Source: Solwaraspora sp. WMMD792
GTDB lineage: Bacteria > Actinomycetota > Actinomycetes > Mycobacteriales > Micromonosporaceae
Reading direction: 5' to 3'
Assembly (NCBI RefSeq): GCF_029626105.1
Contig: NZ_JARUBH010000009.1
Span: 4,402,001 to 4,466,000 of the forward strand
Length of the DNA: 64,000 nucleotides
Part shown: piece after piece, positions 34,583 to 43,501 of the stretch
Layout of the letters: each line of letters begins with the position of its first letter
Position numbering within the stretch: the first letter of the stretch is position 1
The notes under the pieces: model-generated
Seen by the model: only the letters and a program-made list of their open reading frames with translations
The model's database searches: none
Told to the model about the DNA's origin: nothing
Program-made: the position numbers and the translations under genes

Positions 34583-35634
34583 CCGTCCCAGCCACTGCCG
34601 GGTCCACTCCCGGTGCCGCTCCCGCCGTCGACCTGGCCAACTCCACCGTCCTGGTCACCGGCGGCGCCGGCTTCATCGGCTCGCACCTGACCGAACATCT
34701 CGTCTCGCTCGGCGCGCAGGTCGTCGTGCTGGACAACTTCCGCAACGGCACCCGGGAGAATCTGACGTTCCCCGGTGCCGAGTCGGTCCGGGTGATCGAG
34801 GGCGACATCTGCGACCCGCAGACCTGCCGTGACGCGATGGCCGGGGTCGACGTGGTGTTCCACCTGGCCTGCCTCGGGGTACGCCACTCGCTGCACAGCC
34901 CGGTGGAGAACCACCAGGTCAACGCGCTCGGCACACTCAACGTGCTGGAGGCGGCGCGGGCCGCGCAGGTGTCCCGGCTGCTGTACGTGTCGACCTCGGA
35001 GATCTACGGCCGGGCCCTGGAGTTCCCGATCACCGAGCAGACCACCCCCTGGCCGCTGACCGTCTACGGCAGCAGCAAGCTCGCCGGTGAGCACTACGCC
35101 CGCTCGTACCTGGAGTGCTGGGGGCTGCCGGTGGTCTGCGTCCGGCCGTTCAACAACTACGGGCCACGGTCGCACTTCGAAGGTGACTCCGGCGAGGTGA
35201 TCCCCCGGTTCATCCTGCGGGCACTGGCCGGGCAGCCGCCGGTGGTCTTCGGCGACGGCAGCGTCACCCGCGACTTCCTGTACGTGAAGGACTGCGTCGA
35301 GACGCTGGCCCGGGTCGCCGAGTCCACCGAGCTGGTCGGCGAGGTGGTCAACCTCGGGTACGGCGAGGAGCTGACCATCGGCCTGCTGGCCCGCACGGTG
35401 CTGGAGGCGGTCGGCCGACCCGACCTGCAACCGGTGTTCGAGCCGCCGCGCCCGGCCGACGTCCCCCGGCTCTGGGTGGACACCTCCAGACTCCGCAAGA
35501 CGGTCGACTTCGCCCCCCGGGTGTCGTTGGCCGAAGGCATCGGCCACACCCTCGAGTACTTCCAGCGGTTGCTGCGCGAGCAGCCCGGTGCGCTGGAGCG
35601 GATGCAGACCAGGAACTGGAGCCAGCCGGCATGA
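34579..35634 (+). CDS. NAD-dependent sugar-nucleotide epimerase/dehydratase (extended SDR)
   Basis: 351 residues, ATG 34579 inside the preceding stop. Cofactor motif TGGAGFIG (27-34) and catalytic Tyr163-x3-Lys167 (YGSSK), with the serine partner in VSTSEIYG. PFNNYGPRSHFEGDSGEVIPRF is typical of the GDP-mannose 4,6-dehydratase/UDP-glucuronate epimerase branch. It probably prepares a 4-keto or C4-epimerised nucleotide sugar for one of the aminotransferases downstream. The precise reaction cannot be read from sequence. Confidence 0.9.
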   Translation: MTVPATAGSTPGAAPAVDLANSTVLVTGGAGFIGSHLTEHLVSLGAQVVVLDNFRNGTRENLTFPGAESVRVIEGDICDPQTCRDAMAGVDVVFHLACLGVRHSLHSPVENHQVNALGTLNVLEAARAAQVSRLLYVSTSEIYGRALEFPITEQTTPWPLTVYGSSKLAGEHYARSYLECWGLPVVCVRPFNNYGPRSHFEGDSGEVIPRFILRALAGQPPVVFGDGSVTRDFLYVKDCVETLARVAESTELVGEVVNLGYGEELTIGLLARTVLEAVGRPDLQPVFEPPRPADVPRLWVDTSRLRKTVDFAPRVSLAEGIGHTLEYFQRLLREQPGALERMQTRNWSQPA

Positions 35635-36779
35635 GCGAAACCAGTCCGCGCCGCATCCAGGTGATGCTGCCGATGCTCGGCGAGGAGGAGGAGCAGGCCG
35701 CCGCTGCGGCGATCCGCTCCGGCTGGGTGGCCCAGGGCCCTCGGGTGGCGCAGTTCGAACGCGAGTTCGCCGCCGTCGTCGGCGCCGACCACGGGGTGGC
35801 GGTCAGCTCCTGCACCACCGCGCTGCACCTGGCGCTGGTGCTGCACGGCGTCGGCCCCGGCGACGAGGTCGTCGTGCCGTCGCTGTCGTTCATCGCCACC
35901 GCGAACGCGGTCCGGCACGCCGGTGCCGAGCCGGTCTTCGCCGACGTCGACCTGGCCACCGGCAACCTGACCGTCGAGACGATCGAGGCGGTACGCACCC
36001 CGCGTACCCGGGCGGTGATCGCGGTCCACCAGGGCGGGGTGCCGTTCGACACGGCCGCGCTGCGTACGGCGGCCGCCGGCTGGGGCCTGCCGCTGATCGA
36101 GGACGGTGCCTGCGCGGCCGGTTCCCGCGCGTACGGCCAGCCGGTGGGTGCCGGGGCGACGGTCTCCGCCTGGTCGTTCCACCCGCGTAAGGTGATCACC
36201 ACCGGCGAGGGCGGCATGCTGACCCTGGCCGACGCCGACGGTGCGGCCCGGCTGCGCCGGCTGCGCGAACACGGCATGAACGTCTCCGCCGCCGACCGGC
36301 ACGCCAGCGCCCAGCCGGTGCTGGAGGCGTACCTGGAGCCGGCGTTCAACTACCGGATGACCGACATCCAGGCGGCGGTCGGCCTGGTCCAGGTCGGTCG
36401 GCTGCCCGGCCTGGTCGCCGGCCGGCGGGCCCTCGCCGCCCGCTACCACCAGCTGCTCGCCGGCATCGACGGCCTGGTGCCGGTGGTCGATCCGGCGTAC
36501 GGCGAGACCAACTTCCAGTCGTTCTGGGTACGGGTCGATCCGGAGTTCGGCGTCGGCCGCGACGACGTGCTCACCGGGCTGTCCGACGCCGGGGTGTCGG
36601 CCCGGCGCGGCATCATGGCCGCCCACCTGGAGCCGGCGTACGCCCACGTCACCCCGGCCCCGCTGCCGGTGACCGAGCGGCTGACCCGGGATTCGCTGAT
36701 CCTGCCGCTGCACCACGCGCTCACCGAGGCCGACCAGGACCACATCGTCGCGGTGCTGCGCAAACTGGCCGGCCGATGA
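35631..36779 (+). CDS. DegT/DnrJ/EryC1/StrS aminotransferase (first; PglE/ArnB-like)
   Basis: 382 residues, overlapping both neighbours by four bases. PLP-dependent sugar aminotransferase: PLP Lys187 (FHPRKVITTGEGG), an Asp partner in LIEDGACAAGS (Ala where many have His) and the substrate Arg region VRVDPEF. Resembles perosamine/4-amino-sugar synthases that transaminate a 4-keto sugar with glutamate. The adjacent NeuD/PglD-type acyltransferase supports a 4-amino sugar product, then N-acylation. Assignment within the family is inference. Confidence 0.9.
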   Translation: MSETSPRRIQVMLPMLGEEEEQAAAAAIRSGWVAQGPRVAQFEREFAAVVGADHGVAVSSCTTALHLALVLHGVGPGDEVVVPSLSFIATANAVRHAGAEPVFADVDLATGNLTVETIEAVRTPRTRAVIAVHQGGVPFDTAALRTAAAGWGLPLIEDGACAAGSRAYGQPVGAGATVSAWSFHPRKVITTGEGGMLTLADADGAARLRRLREHGMNVSAADRHASAQPVLEAYLEPAFNYRMTDIQAAVGLVQVGRLPGLVAGRRALAARYHQLLAGIDGLVPVVDPAYGETNFQSFWVRVDPEFGVGRDDVLTGLSDAGVSARRGIMAAHLEPAYAHVTPAPLPVTERLTRDSLILPLHHALTEADQDHIVAVLRKLAGR

Positions 36780-37531
36780 GGGACCTGCTGATCGTCGGGG
36801 CCGGCGGTTTCGCCCGGGAGACCGCCGCCGCTGTCGCGGCGGTCAACGCGGCGGCACCGACCTGGCGGCTGCGCGGTTTCCTCGACGACGATCCGGCGTT
36901 GCACGGCACCCGGCGGGTCGGCGTACCGGTGATCGGCGGCACCGACCTGGTCGCCGAGCTGACCGACGCGGCCGTGCTGGTCTGCGTCGGCAACCCGCGT
37001 AACTACCGGTCCCGGCAGCGGCTGGTCGAGCGGTTCGGCCTGCCCCCGCAGCGGTACGCCACCATCGTGCACCCGGCCGCCCGGATCGGTGCCGGCTGCA
37101 CCGTCGGGCCGGGCAGCGTGCTGCTGGCCGGGGTGGACCTGACCGCCGAGGTGGCCGTCGGTGCGCACGTCGCGGTGATGCCGCAGGTGGTGCTGACCCA
37201 CGACAACGTGATCGGGTCGTACGCCACGATCGCCTCCGGGGTGCGTCTCGGCGGCGGGGTGCGGCTCGGCGACGGCGTCTACGTCGGTGCCGGCGCGCTG
37301 CTGCGCGACGGGATCACCGTCGGTGCCTGGTCGCAGCTGGGCATGGGCTCGGTGGTGCTACGTGACGTACCCGCCGGCGAGGTGTGGGTCGGCGCGCCGG
37401 CCCGGTTCCTGCGCCGCGCCGACGCCCCGGCCAACGCCCCGGCCAACGCACCGGTTGACGGCCCGGCCGACGCCCCGGCCGGTCACCCCGCCGATCGAAC
37501 GAACGAGTCGCAGTTGAGGAGTCACGCGTGA
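36776..37531 (+). CDS. NeuD/PglD-type sugar acyltransferase
   Basis: 251 residues. N-terminal Rossmann-like sugar-binding domain (LLIVGAGGFARETAA, 4-18; FLDDD near 35) and a C-terminal left-handed beta-helix (HPAARIGAGCTVGPGSVLLAG onward), as in PglD. His within MPQVVLTHDNVIG fits the catalytic base. The last 45 residues are an Ala/Pro/Asp repeat tail, probably disordered. It overlaps the first aminotransferase and the second one, so the three are translationally coupled. Likely acetylates the amine made by the first aminotransferase. Confidence 0.9.
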   Translation: MRDLLIVGAGGFARETAAAVAAVNAAAPTWRLRGFLDDDPALHGTRRVGVPVIGGTDLVAELTDAAVLVCVGNPRNYRSRQRLVERFGLPPQRYATIVHPAARIGAGCTVGPGSVLLAGVDLTAEVAVGAHVAVMPQVVLTHDNVIGSYATIASGVRLGGGVRLGDGVYVGAGALLRDGITVGAWSQLGMGSVVLRDVPAGEVWVGAPARFLRRADAPANAPANAPVDGPADAPAGHPADRTNESQLRSHA

Positions 37532-38658
37532 GCAGCATCCCCCTCGTCGACCTGGCCGCCGCCCACACCGAGGTGGCCGAGGAGGTCGACGCCGGTTTCA
37601 AGCGGGTCCTCGCCGGCACCGCGTTCATCGGCGGCGCCGAGGTGGCCGCCTTCGAGACCGAGTACGCCGCGTTCAGCGGCGTGCCGCACTGTGTCGGGGT
37701 GGCCAACGGCACCGACGCCCTGGAGCTGGCCCTGCGGGCGGTCGGGGTCGGCCCGGGCAGCGAGGTGATCCTGCCGGCCAACACGTTCATCGCCACCGCC
37801 GAGGCGGTCGCCCGGGCCGGCGCCCGGGTGGTGCTGGTCGACTGCGACCCGGCGACGTACCTGATCGACGTGGACGCGGCACTGGCCGCGGTCACCCCGG
37901 CCACCCGGGCGATCGCCCCGGTGCACCTGTACGGTCAGCTCGCCGAGGTGGACCGGCTGCGCGCCGGGCTCGCCAGCTTGTCCGCCACGGGGCAGGAGAT
38001 CGCGATCGTCGAGGACGCCGCGCAGTGCCAGGGGGCGACCCGGCACGGCCGGGGTGCCGGTGCCGACGGGATCGCCGCCACCAGCTTCTACCCGGGCAAG
38101 AACCTCGGCGCGTACGGCGACGCCGGCGCGGTGGTCACCGCCGACGCCCAGCTCGCCGCTGACGTCCGGCGGATGTCGGCGCACGGCAGCGTCCGCAAGT
38201 ACGTGCACGAGGTGGTCGGCTTCAACAGCCGCCTCGACGGGCTGCAGGCGGTGGTGCTGCGGGCCAAGCTGGCCCGGCTGGCCGACTGGAACGACCGACG
38301 GCGCGCCATCGCGGCCCGCTACCACGAGCTGCTGGCCGGCCTCGACGTGGTCCGGCCGGTGACGCTGGACGGCAACGTGCACGTCTGGCACATCTACTGT
38401 GTCCGGGTGCCCGGCGGAGCGGCCCGGCGGGACGCCGTGCTGGCCGCGTTGAACGCGGCCGGGATCGGCGCCGGCATCCACTACCCGGTGCCGGTGCACC
38501 TGACCCCGGCCTTCGCCGACCTCGGCTACCCGGCCGGGTCGTTCCCGCAGGCCGAGTCGACCGCGCCGGAGCTGCTGTCGCTGCCGATCTACCCGCAGCT
38601 GACCACCGGGCAGCAGGACCGGGTCGTCGAGGTGCTGGCCGCCGCGCTGGCGGGCTGA
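37528..38658 (+). CDS. DegT/DnrJ/EryC1/StrS aminotransferase (second; WbpE/QdtB-like)
   Basis: 376 residues, ATGA-type overlap with the acyltransferase (GTG start). PLP Lys191 (SFYPGKNLGAYGDAG), EDAAQCQGA with Asp and Gln, and VHLYGQLAEVD are the signs of 3-amino-sugar aminotransferases (WbpE, QdtB, DesV-type). Its natural partners would be the Gfo/Idh dehydrogenase (making a 3-keto sugar) and the divergent WbpD-like acetyltransferase. The locus therefore has two separate aminotransferase-acyltransferase pairs, suggesting either two amino sugars or one diamino sugar. Confidence 0.9.
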   Translation: MSSIPLVDLAAAHTEVAEEVDAGFKRVLAGTAFIGGAEVAAFETEYAAFSGVPHCVGVANGTDALELALRAVGVGPGSEVILPANTFIATAEAVARAGARVVLVDCDPATYLIDVDAALAAVTPATRAIAPVHLYGQLAEVDRLRAGLASLSATGQEIAIVEDAAQCQGATRHGRGAGADGIAATSFYPGKNLGAYGDAGAVVTADAQLAADVRRMSAHGSVRKYVHEVVGFNSRLDGLQAVVLRAKLARLADWNDRRRAIAARYHELLAGLDVVRPVTLDGNVHVWHIYCVRVPGGAARRDAVLAALNAAGIGAGIHYPVPVHLTPAFADLGYPAGSFPQAESTAPELLSLPIYPQLTTGQQDRVVEVLAAALAG

Positions 38659-38672
38659 CCGGAAAGTCCACC

Positions 38673-39950
38673 GTGTATGTCACCCTGCGCGACCGGCCCG
38701 ACGCGAACCCGGGCGCCCCGGGCCGGGCCGTCGGCCGGCGGGTGTCCGGCACCGTGCTGCTGCTCGGCACGGTCAGCCTGCTCACCGACGTCTCCTCGGA
38801 GATGGTCGCCTCGGTGCTGCCGCTGTACCTGACCGCCGTGGTCGGGCTCAGCCCGGTGGCGTACGGCTTCGTGGACGGCGTCTACCAGGGGGTCAGCGCG
38901 CTGGTCCGGATCGCCGGCGGGTACGCCGGGGACCGTGGTGGGCACCCGAAGTGGGTGGCGGTGGTCGGCTACGGGGCGTCGGCGCTGAGCCGGATCGCCA
39001 TGTTGCCGGCGCAGGGGTTCGCCGCGATCACCACGGTGATCACCACCGACCGGCTCGGCAAGGGGCTGCGCACCGCGCCCCGGGACGCGTTGATCGCCGC
39101 CTCGTCGGACCCGGCGATGCTGGGCCGGGCGTTCGGCGTGCACCGGGCGTTGGACACCTTCGGCGCCGCGCTCGGGCCGCTGGTGGCGTTCGCCCTGCTC
39201 GCCGCAGTCCCGGGCAGCTACGACTCGGTGTTCCTGGTGTCGTTCGCGTTCGCGGTGGTCGGCGTGGCGGTGCTGGTGCTGTTCGTGCCGAACCTGTCGA
39301 CCACGGTGGGCGCGGTGCGCTTCGGCGTACGGCGGATGGTGGCCGAGGTGACCGGGGCCCGGCTGCGCCGGCCGCTGCTCGCCGCCGGCCTGCTCGGCCT
39401 GTCGACCGTCGGCGACGGGTTCCTCTACCTGACGTTGCAGGACCGCGACGACTTCGCCGCGTTGTACTTCCCGCTGCTGTTCGTCGGCACCAACGTGGCG
39501 TACCTGCTGTTGGCGGTGCCGATGGGCCGGCTGGCCGACCGGGTCGGCCGGGCGAAGGTGATGGTCGCCGGGCACGGCGCGCTGCTCGTCTGCTACCTGC
39601 TGGCCGCCGCGCCGGCCGGCCGCGTCGGGTTGACCGTCGCGGTGCTGCTGCTGCTCGGCGTCTTCTACGCCGCCACCGACGGGGTACTGCCGGCGCTGAT
39701 CGCCCGGTTGGTGCCGGCCCCGGCCCGGGGCAGTGGGATCGCCGCCGCGCAGACGGTGGTGGTGCTGAGCCGGTTCGTCTCGTCGATCGCGTTCGGTCTG
39801 CTGTGGTCGGTGACCGGTCCGGCCGGTGCGGCGCTGGTCTTCGCGGCGGTCCTGGCCGGCGGCATCCCGGTGGCCTGGTGGCTGCTGCGTGGCGTGGACC
39901 GCGCTCCGGCGGCCGGCGACGCCGTCGTACCGGCGGGTGAGGGGTCCTGA
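38673..39950 (+). CDS. MFS transporter
   Basis: 425 residues from GTG 38673 (GGAAAG upstream). About twelve membrane spans in two blocks with MFS loop motifs (GGYAGDRGGHPKW between spans 2 and 3; MGRLADRVGRAKVMV between 8 and 9). It is 14 bases after the second aminotransferase and overlaps the next gene by one base. Why an MFS exporter/importer is embedded in this sugar operon is unclear; it may export a small glycoside or import a precursor. No substrate motif. Confidence 0.88.
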   Translation: MYVTLRDRPDANPGAPGRAVGRRVSGTVLLLGTVSLLTDVSSEMVASVLPLYLTAVVGLSPVAYGFVDGVYQGVSALVRIAGGYAGDRGGHPKWVAVVGYGASALSRIAMLPAQGFAAITTVITTDRLGKGLRTAPRDALIAASSDPAMLGRAFGVHRALDTFGAALGPLVAFALLAAVPGSYDSVFLVSFAFAVVGVAVLVLFVPNLSTTVGAVRFGVRRMVAEVTGARLRRPLLAAGLLGLSTVGDGFLYLTLQDRDDFAALYFPLLFVGTNVAYLLLAVPMGRLADRVGRAKVMVAGHGALLVCYLLAAAPAGRVGLTVAVLLLLGVFYAATDGVLPALIARLVPAPARGSGIAAAQTVVVLSRFVSSIAFGLLWSVTGPAGAALVFAAVLAGGIPVAWWLLRGVDRAPAAGDAVVPAGEGS

Positions 39951-40969
39951 TGGGGCTGCGGGTCCGGCTGACGGTCCTCATCGCGATCGTGCTGCTGGTG
40001 ACGTTCGGCGCCGGCGGGTACGTGTGGCAGGTGCGGCAGTCGCAGGCCCGGGTGCAGGCCGACGCCAGCCCGGTGCCGGTGCGGGCCGACCTGGCGGCGG
40101 TCCGCGCCGAGGCGCACCTGGTGTTCCGCTCCACCGCACTCGGCACCGGCTACGGCGAGGTCGCGATGACGCCGCTGTCCGATCCGGACGGGCCGCGGGC
40201 GTTGACCGGGGCGAGCTGCGAGCGGGTGTACGCGACCGACTCGCAGACTCTCTGCCTGTCCGCCGAGCGTGGGCTGCTCACCGTGTACCGGGCGCGGCTG
40301 CTGGACGCGGGGTTCGAGCCGAGGCTGGACCTGCCGTTGACCGGGATCCCGTCCCGGGCACGGTTGTCCCGCGACGGTACGCTGGCCGCGACCACATCCT
40401 TTGTGGCCGGCGACTCCTACGCCAACCCGGGCGAGTTCTCCACCCGTACGGTGATCAGCCGCACCGACGGTGAGGTGGTCGGCGACATCGAACAGTTCCC
40501 GCTCTACGTCGACGGCGAGCCGGTCACCGCGGTCGACAAGAACCTGTGGGGGGTCACCTTCGCCGACGACGACCGGTTCTACGCCACCGCCGCGTCGGGC
40601 GGCCGGACCTGGCTGGTCGAGGGAAGCATCGGCGAGCGCCGGATGGACGCGCTGCGGGAGGACGCCGAATGCCCGTCGTTGTCCCCGGACCGGACCCGGG
40701 TGGTGTTCAAGAAGCGCGGCGACCTGCCGCCCGGCCAGTGGCGGTTGGCCGTATACGACCTGGCCACCGGCGCCGAGACCATGCTGGCCGAGACCCGCAG
40801 CGTCGACGACCAGGTCGAGTGGCTCGACGACGGGAACGTCGTCTACGGGCTGCCCCGGGACGCGGACGGCGGCGCGGCGACCAGTGACGTGTGGCAGGTC
40901 CCGGCGGACGGTTCGGGCGCACCGCAGGTACTGGTGCACGATGCCTGGTCACCGGCGGTGGTCCGGTGA
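39950..40969 (+). CDS. Membrane-anchored beta-propeller (TolB/PD40-like) protein
   Basis: 339 residues, start overlapping the MFS stop by one base. One N-terminal transmembrane anchor (residues about 5-24, RLTVLIAIVLLVTFGAGGYVW), then an extracellular domain with blades of PD40/TolB type (SPDRTRVVFKKRGDL, DDQVEWLDDGNVVYGLP, SRDGTLAATTSF). Three Cys outside the membrane may form one disulfide. No enzyme motif. As a surface beta-propeller in a polysaccharide operon it may bind glycan or other assembly proteins. The role is inference. Confidence 0.75.
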   Translation: MGLRVRLTVLIAIVLLVTFGAGGYVWQVRQSQARVQADASPVPVRADLAAVRAEAHLVFRSTALGTGYGEVAMTPLSDPDGPRALTGASCERVYATDSQTLCLSAERGLLTVYRARLLDAGFEPRLDLPLTGIPSRARLSRDGTLAATTSFVAGDSYANPGEFSTRTVISRTDGEVVGDIEQFPLYVDGEPVTAVDKNLWGVTFADDDRFYATAASGGRTWLVEGSIGERRMDALREDAECPSLSPDRTRVVFKKRGDLPPGQWRLAVYDLATGAETMLAETRSVDDQVEWLDDGNVVYGLPRDADGGAATSDVWQVPADGSGAPQVLVHDAWSPAVVR

Positions 40970-40988
40970 CCCGACGAAGGAGATCATC

Positions 40989-41855
40989 TTGACGGAGCTT
41001 GCCGTGGTCACCCCGAGCTTCGGCCCGGATTTCGAGTTGTGCGCCGCGTTGCACCGCTCGGTGCTGGCCCACTCCCCCGCCTCGGTGCGGCATCACATCA
41101 TCGTGCCCCGGGCGGACCTGCCCCGCTTCGGGGCGCTGCGGGGTGACCGCACGGTGCTGCACGACGAGGCCGAGTTCCTGCCGTCGTCGGTCCGGTCGCT
41201 GCCGGGGACGAAATACTCGGTGAACCTGCGCCGGCCGTTCCCGCCGCTACGCGGCTGGATCCTGCAGCAGGTGATCAAGTTGTCGGCGGCGGCCCGGATC
41301 CCGGCGGACGTCGTGGTGCTGGTCGACTCGGACATCGAGTTCGTCCGGCCGTTCTCCGCAGCGACCTTCCGGCGCGACGACGTCGTACGGTTCTACCGCC
41401 AGCCGGACGAGGTCGACCAGCGGCTGCCCCGACATGTCCGGTGGCACGAGGTGGCCCGCGCGTTGCTGGGGTTGCCGGCGCAGCCGCCACCGTACCCGGA
41501 CTACGTCTCGTCCCTGCTGGCCTGGGATCCGGTGATCGTCCGGGGGTTGTTGCAGCGGATCGAGTCGGTCACCGGGCGGCGGTGGGCCGATGTCGTCGGG
41601 GCACAGCTGCACTTCTCCGAGTGGACGCTGTACGGCGTCTACGTCGACGAGGTGCTCGGCGGTCAGGCCGCGACCGGGTTCGCCACCACCGACAGCCGGT
41701 GCCACGCGTACTGGGAGGAGGTGCCGCTCGACGAGTCGTCGGTGGCCCGTTTCGTCGCCGGGATCGGCCCGGACGACGTGGCCGTGATGATCTCGGCGAA
41801 GTCGCGGACGCCGCTGGAGCTGCGCCGCGCGGCGATCACCGCGCTCACCGGCTGA
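40989..41855 (+). CDS. DUF6492-type glycosyltransferase
   Basis: 288 residues. I chose TTG 40989 because GAAGGAG lies 6-7 bases before it and the frame begins LTELAVVTPSFGPDFE (the GT-A-like first strand). VLVDSDIEFVRPF holds a DxD (Asp-Ser-Asp) for metal and nucleotide sugar. The family has few characterised members. It closes the eight-gene operon, 19 bases after the beta-propeller gene, and ends just before the convergent GH-like gene. Confidence 0.8.
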   Translation: MTELAVVTPSFGPDFELCAALHRSVLAHSPASVRHHIIVPRADLPRFGALRGDRTVLHDEAEFLPSSVRSLPGTKYSVNLRRPFPPLRGWILQQVIKLSAAARIPADVVVLVDSDIEFVRPFSAATFRRDDVVRFYRQPDEVDQRLPRHVRWHEVARALLGLPAQPPPYPDYVSSLLAWDPVIVRGLLQRIESVTGRRWADVVGAQLHFSEWTLYGVYVDEVLGGQAATGFATTDSRCHAYWEEVPLDESSVARFVAGIGPDDVAVMISAKSRTPLELRRAAITALTG

Positions 41856-41863
41856 GCGAGCGG

Positions 41864-43264
41864 TCAGTACGCGCCGCAGCTGGAGCCGCCGTCGACCCGG
41901 TAGACGTGCACGGCGTTGCCGTCGATGAACGAGTCGGTGAACTGGCCGTCGTCGGCGAGCAGGGTGCGGTCCTCGTCGAGCACGGTGATCCGGGCGTCAC
42001 CGACGCACGGCAGTTGGAACGTCGCCTCGGCGACGCTGCCGCCGGCCGAGCTGGCGAGCAGGTAGAAGTGGCCGTCGTACCACTTGGTGGCCAGGTCGAC
42101 TCCGGTGGAGACGCTGGCCACCCCGTCGGCGTACGGGGCGTTGAGCACCGGCGCGAGCCGGGTGATCCGGTCGTTGACCCCAGCCACGGCCGACCGCACC
42201 GGCGCGTAGCAGGGTTCCCGCAGGGCGTGCTGGCTCTGGCAGGGGCCGCTGAAGCTGTGGTTGAAGTAGACGATGCCCCGGGCGCCGTGGATGATGCTGC
42301 TCCAGACCGCCGCGACGACCTGCTCCGGGGCGATCGTCGGGTAGTGCTCCTCGTTGAACGGACGCCCGACCTCGACGAAGCTCCAGACCGGTCGGCTGCC
42401 GGGCGGCGAGACCAGGGACCGGACCCGGTCGACGGTACGGCCGTAGTTCGCGGCCCGGTGGCACAGCTCGGCGGGCAGCCGCTCGGCTCCGTCGACGGTG
42501 GTGAGCTGGTCGGGGTCGAAGAACCGGCCGCCTTCGCTGTGCCCGCAGATGCCACGGTCGGTGAACCAGTAGGTGTCGACCGACACGATGTCGGCGAACT
42601 CGTTGACGAAGCGGGCGGCATCGGCGTCGCTCTGCCAGAACGCTACGCCCTTGCCGTAGTTGACCATCCGCAGCCGCTGGTCGTCCGGCAGCCGGTCGAG
42701 GATGTCACGCTGCACGGTGTAGCCGCACTCGCCGTCGGCCGGTTGGCAGATGTCGCCCTGCCCCGGGAAGTTGCCGGTCCAGGGGTCGTCGCCGGGCCCG
42801 GCCCACATGTCGGCCTCGTCGGAGATCAGCCAGCCGCCGGTCTCGTCACCGTGTTCGCCGATCGGGCTGGTGATCGTGTGCATCCCGGCGGCCCGGACCA
42901 GGTCGAGGTTGGTGGTGCCGGTCAGCTCGACGTAGGTGTTGAGGCCGATCTCGGCGTCCTTGGCGGTGTCGGCGGGGTCGGTGACGCTTTCCAGCCAGAC
43001 GCCGATCGGGAAGAACTCGGGACCGGTGGGCAGTGACGGGGAGAAGCGGTCGTAGAAGTCCGGGCCGCCGTCGACCGGGCGCAGCGTCGCACCGGCGCCA
43101 CCCGCGGTGGCGACCGTACCGGGGGCGATCCCGGCGGCGACCGGACCGCGGACGGTGCCACCGATCGCCCACGCTGTACCGGCGACGACGAGCGCGCCGA
43201 CGACGAGGCTGGCGATCAGGATCCAGCGCCCGCGCGGGCGGCGGGGTCCGGTAGCGACGACCAT
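41864..43264 (-). CDS. Exported GH-like protein of the polysaccharide locus
   Basis: 466 residues; ATG 43264 with GAAAGG upstream. A membrane anchor or uncleaved signal (about 14-35) is followed by a TIM-barrel-like domain with conserved acidic blocks: FFPIGVW (84-90), GLNTYVELT, DEADMW (149-154), NYGKGVAFWQSD, FVEVGRPF (Glu298) and YFNHSFSG. The paired acid positions (DE, then Glu298) resemble acid/base and nucleophile of clan GH-A, though I cannot assign a family. Its C-terminus is a beta-sandwich (about 400-466). It is a paralogue of the C-terminal half of the 56529-58640 gene. Likely acts on glycan outside the membrane. Confidence 0.72.
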   Translation of the reverse strand: MVVATGPRRPRGRWILIASLVVGALVVAGTAWAIGGTVRGPVAAGIAPGTVATAGGAGATLRPVDGGPDFYDRFSPSLPTGPEFFPIGVWLESVTDPADTAKDAEIGLNTYVELTGTTNLDLVRAAGMHTITSPIGEHGDETGGWLISDEADMWAGPGDDPWTGNFPGQGDICQPADGECGYTVQRDILDRLPDDQRLRMVNYGKGVAFWQSDADAARFVNEFADIVSVDTYWFTDRGICGHSEGGRFFDPDQLTTVDGAERLPAELCHRAANYGRTVDRVRSLVSPPGSRPVWSFVEVGRPFNEEHYPTIAPEQVVAAVWSSIIHGARGIVYFNHSFSGPCQSQHALREPCYAPVRSAVAGVNDRITRLAPVLNAPYADGVASVSTGVDLATKWYDGHFYLLASSAGGSVAEATFQLPCVGDARITVLDEDRTLLADDGQFTDSFIDGNAVHVYRVDGGSSCGAY

Positions 43265-43501
43265 GGACGACCTTTCGAACGGTACCTGCCAGCACCGAGG
43301 GCGGCGCCGACCAGCAGTAGTCGGACAACCACCCTGAGCGGAACATCCGATGCTAACAACAGCCGGCGTCGACGACTGCCCGCTTTGTCCACTACAGTCC
43401 GTGTTCGGTGGCCACCTGTCCGGCAACCGACAGTAGTCGAAGCGGTGGTGGCGGCCGGGTACGATCACGCCGGTACCCGACCCCCGCTGCGGAGTTCTCA
43501 C

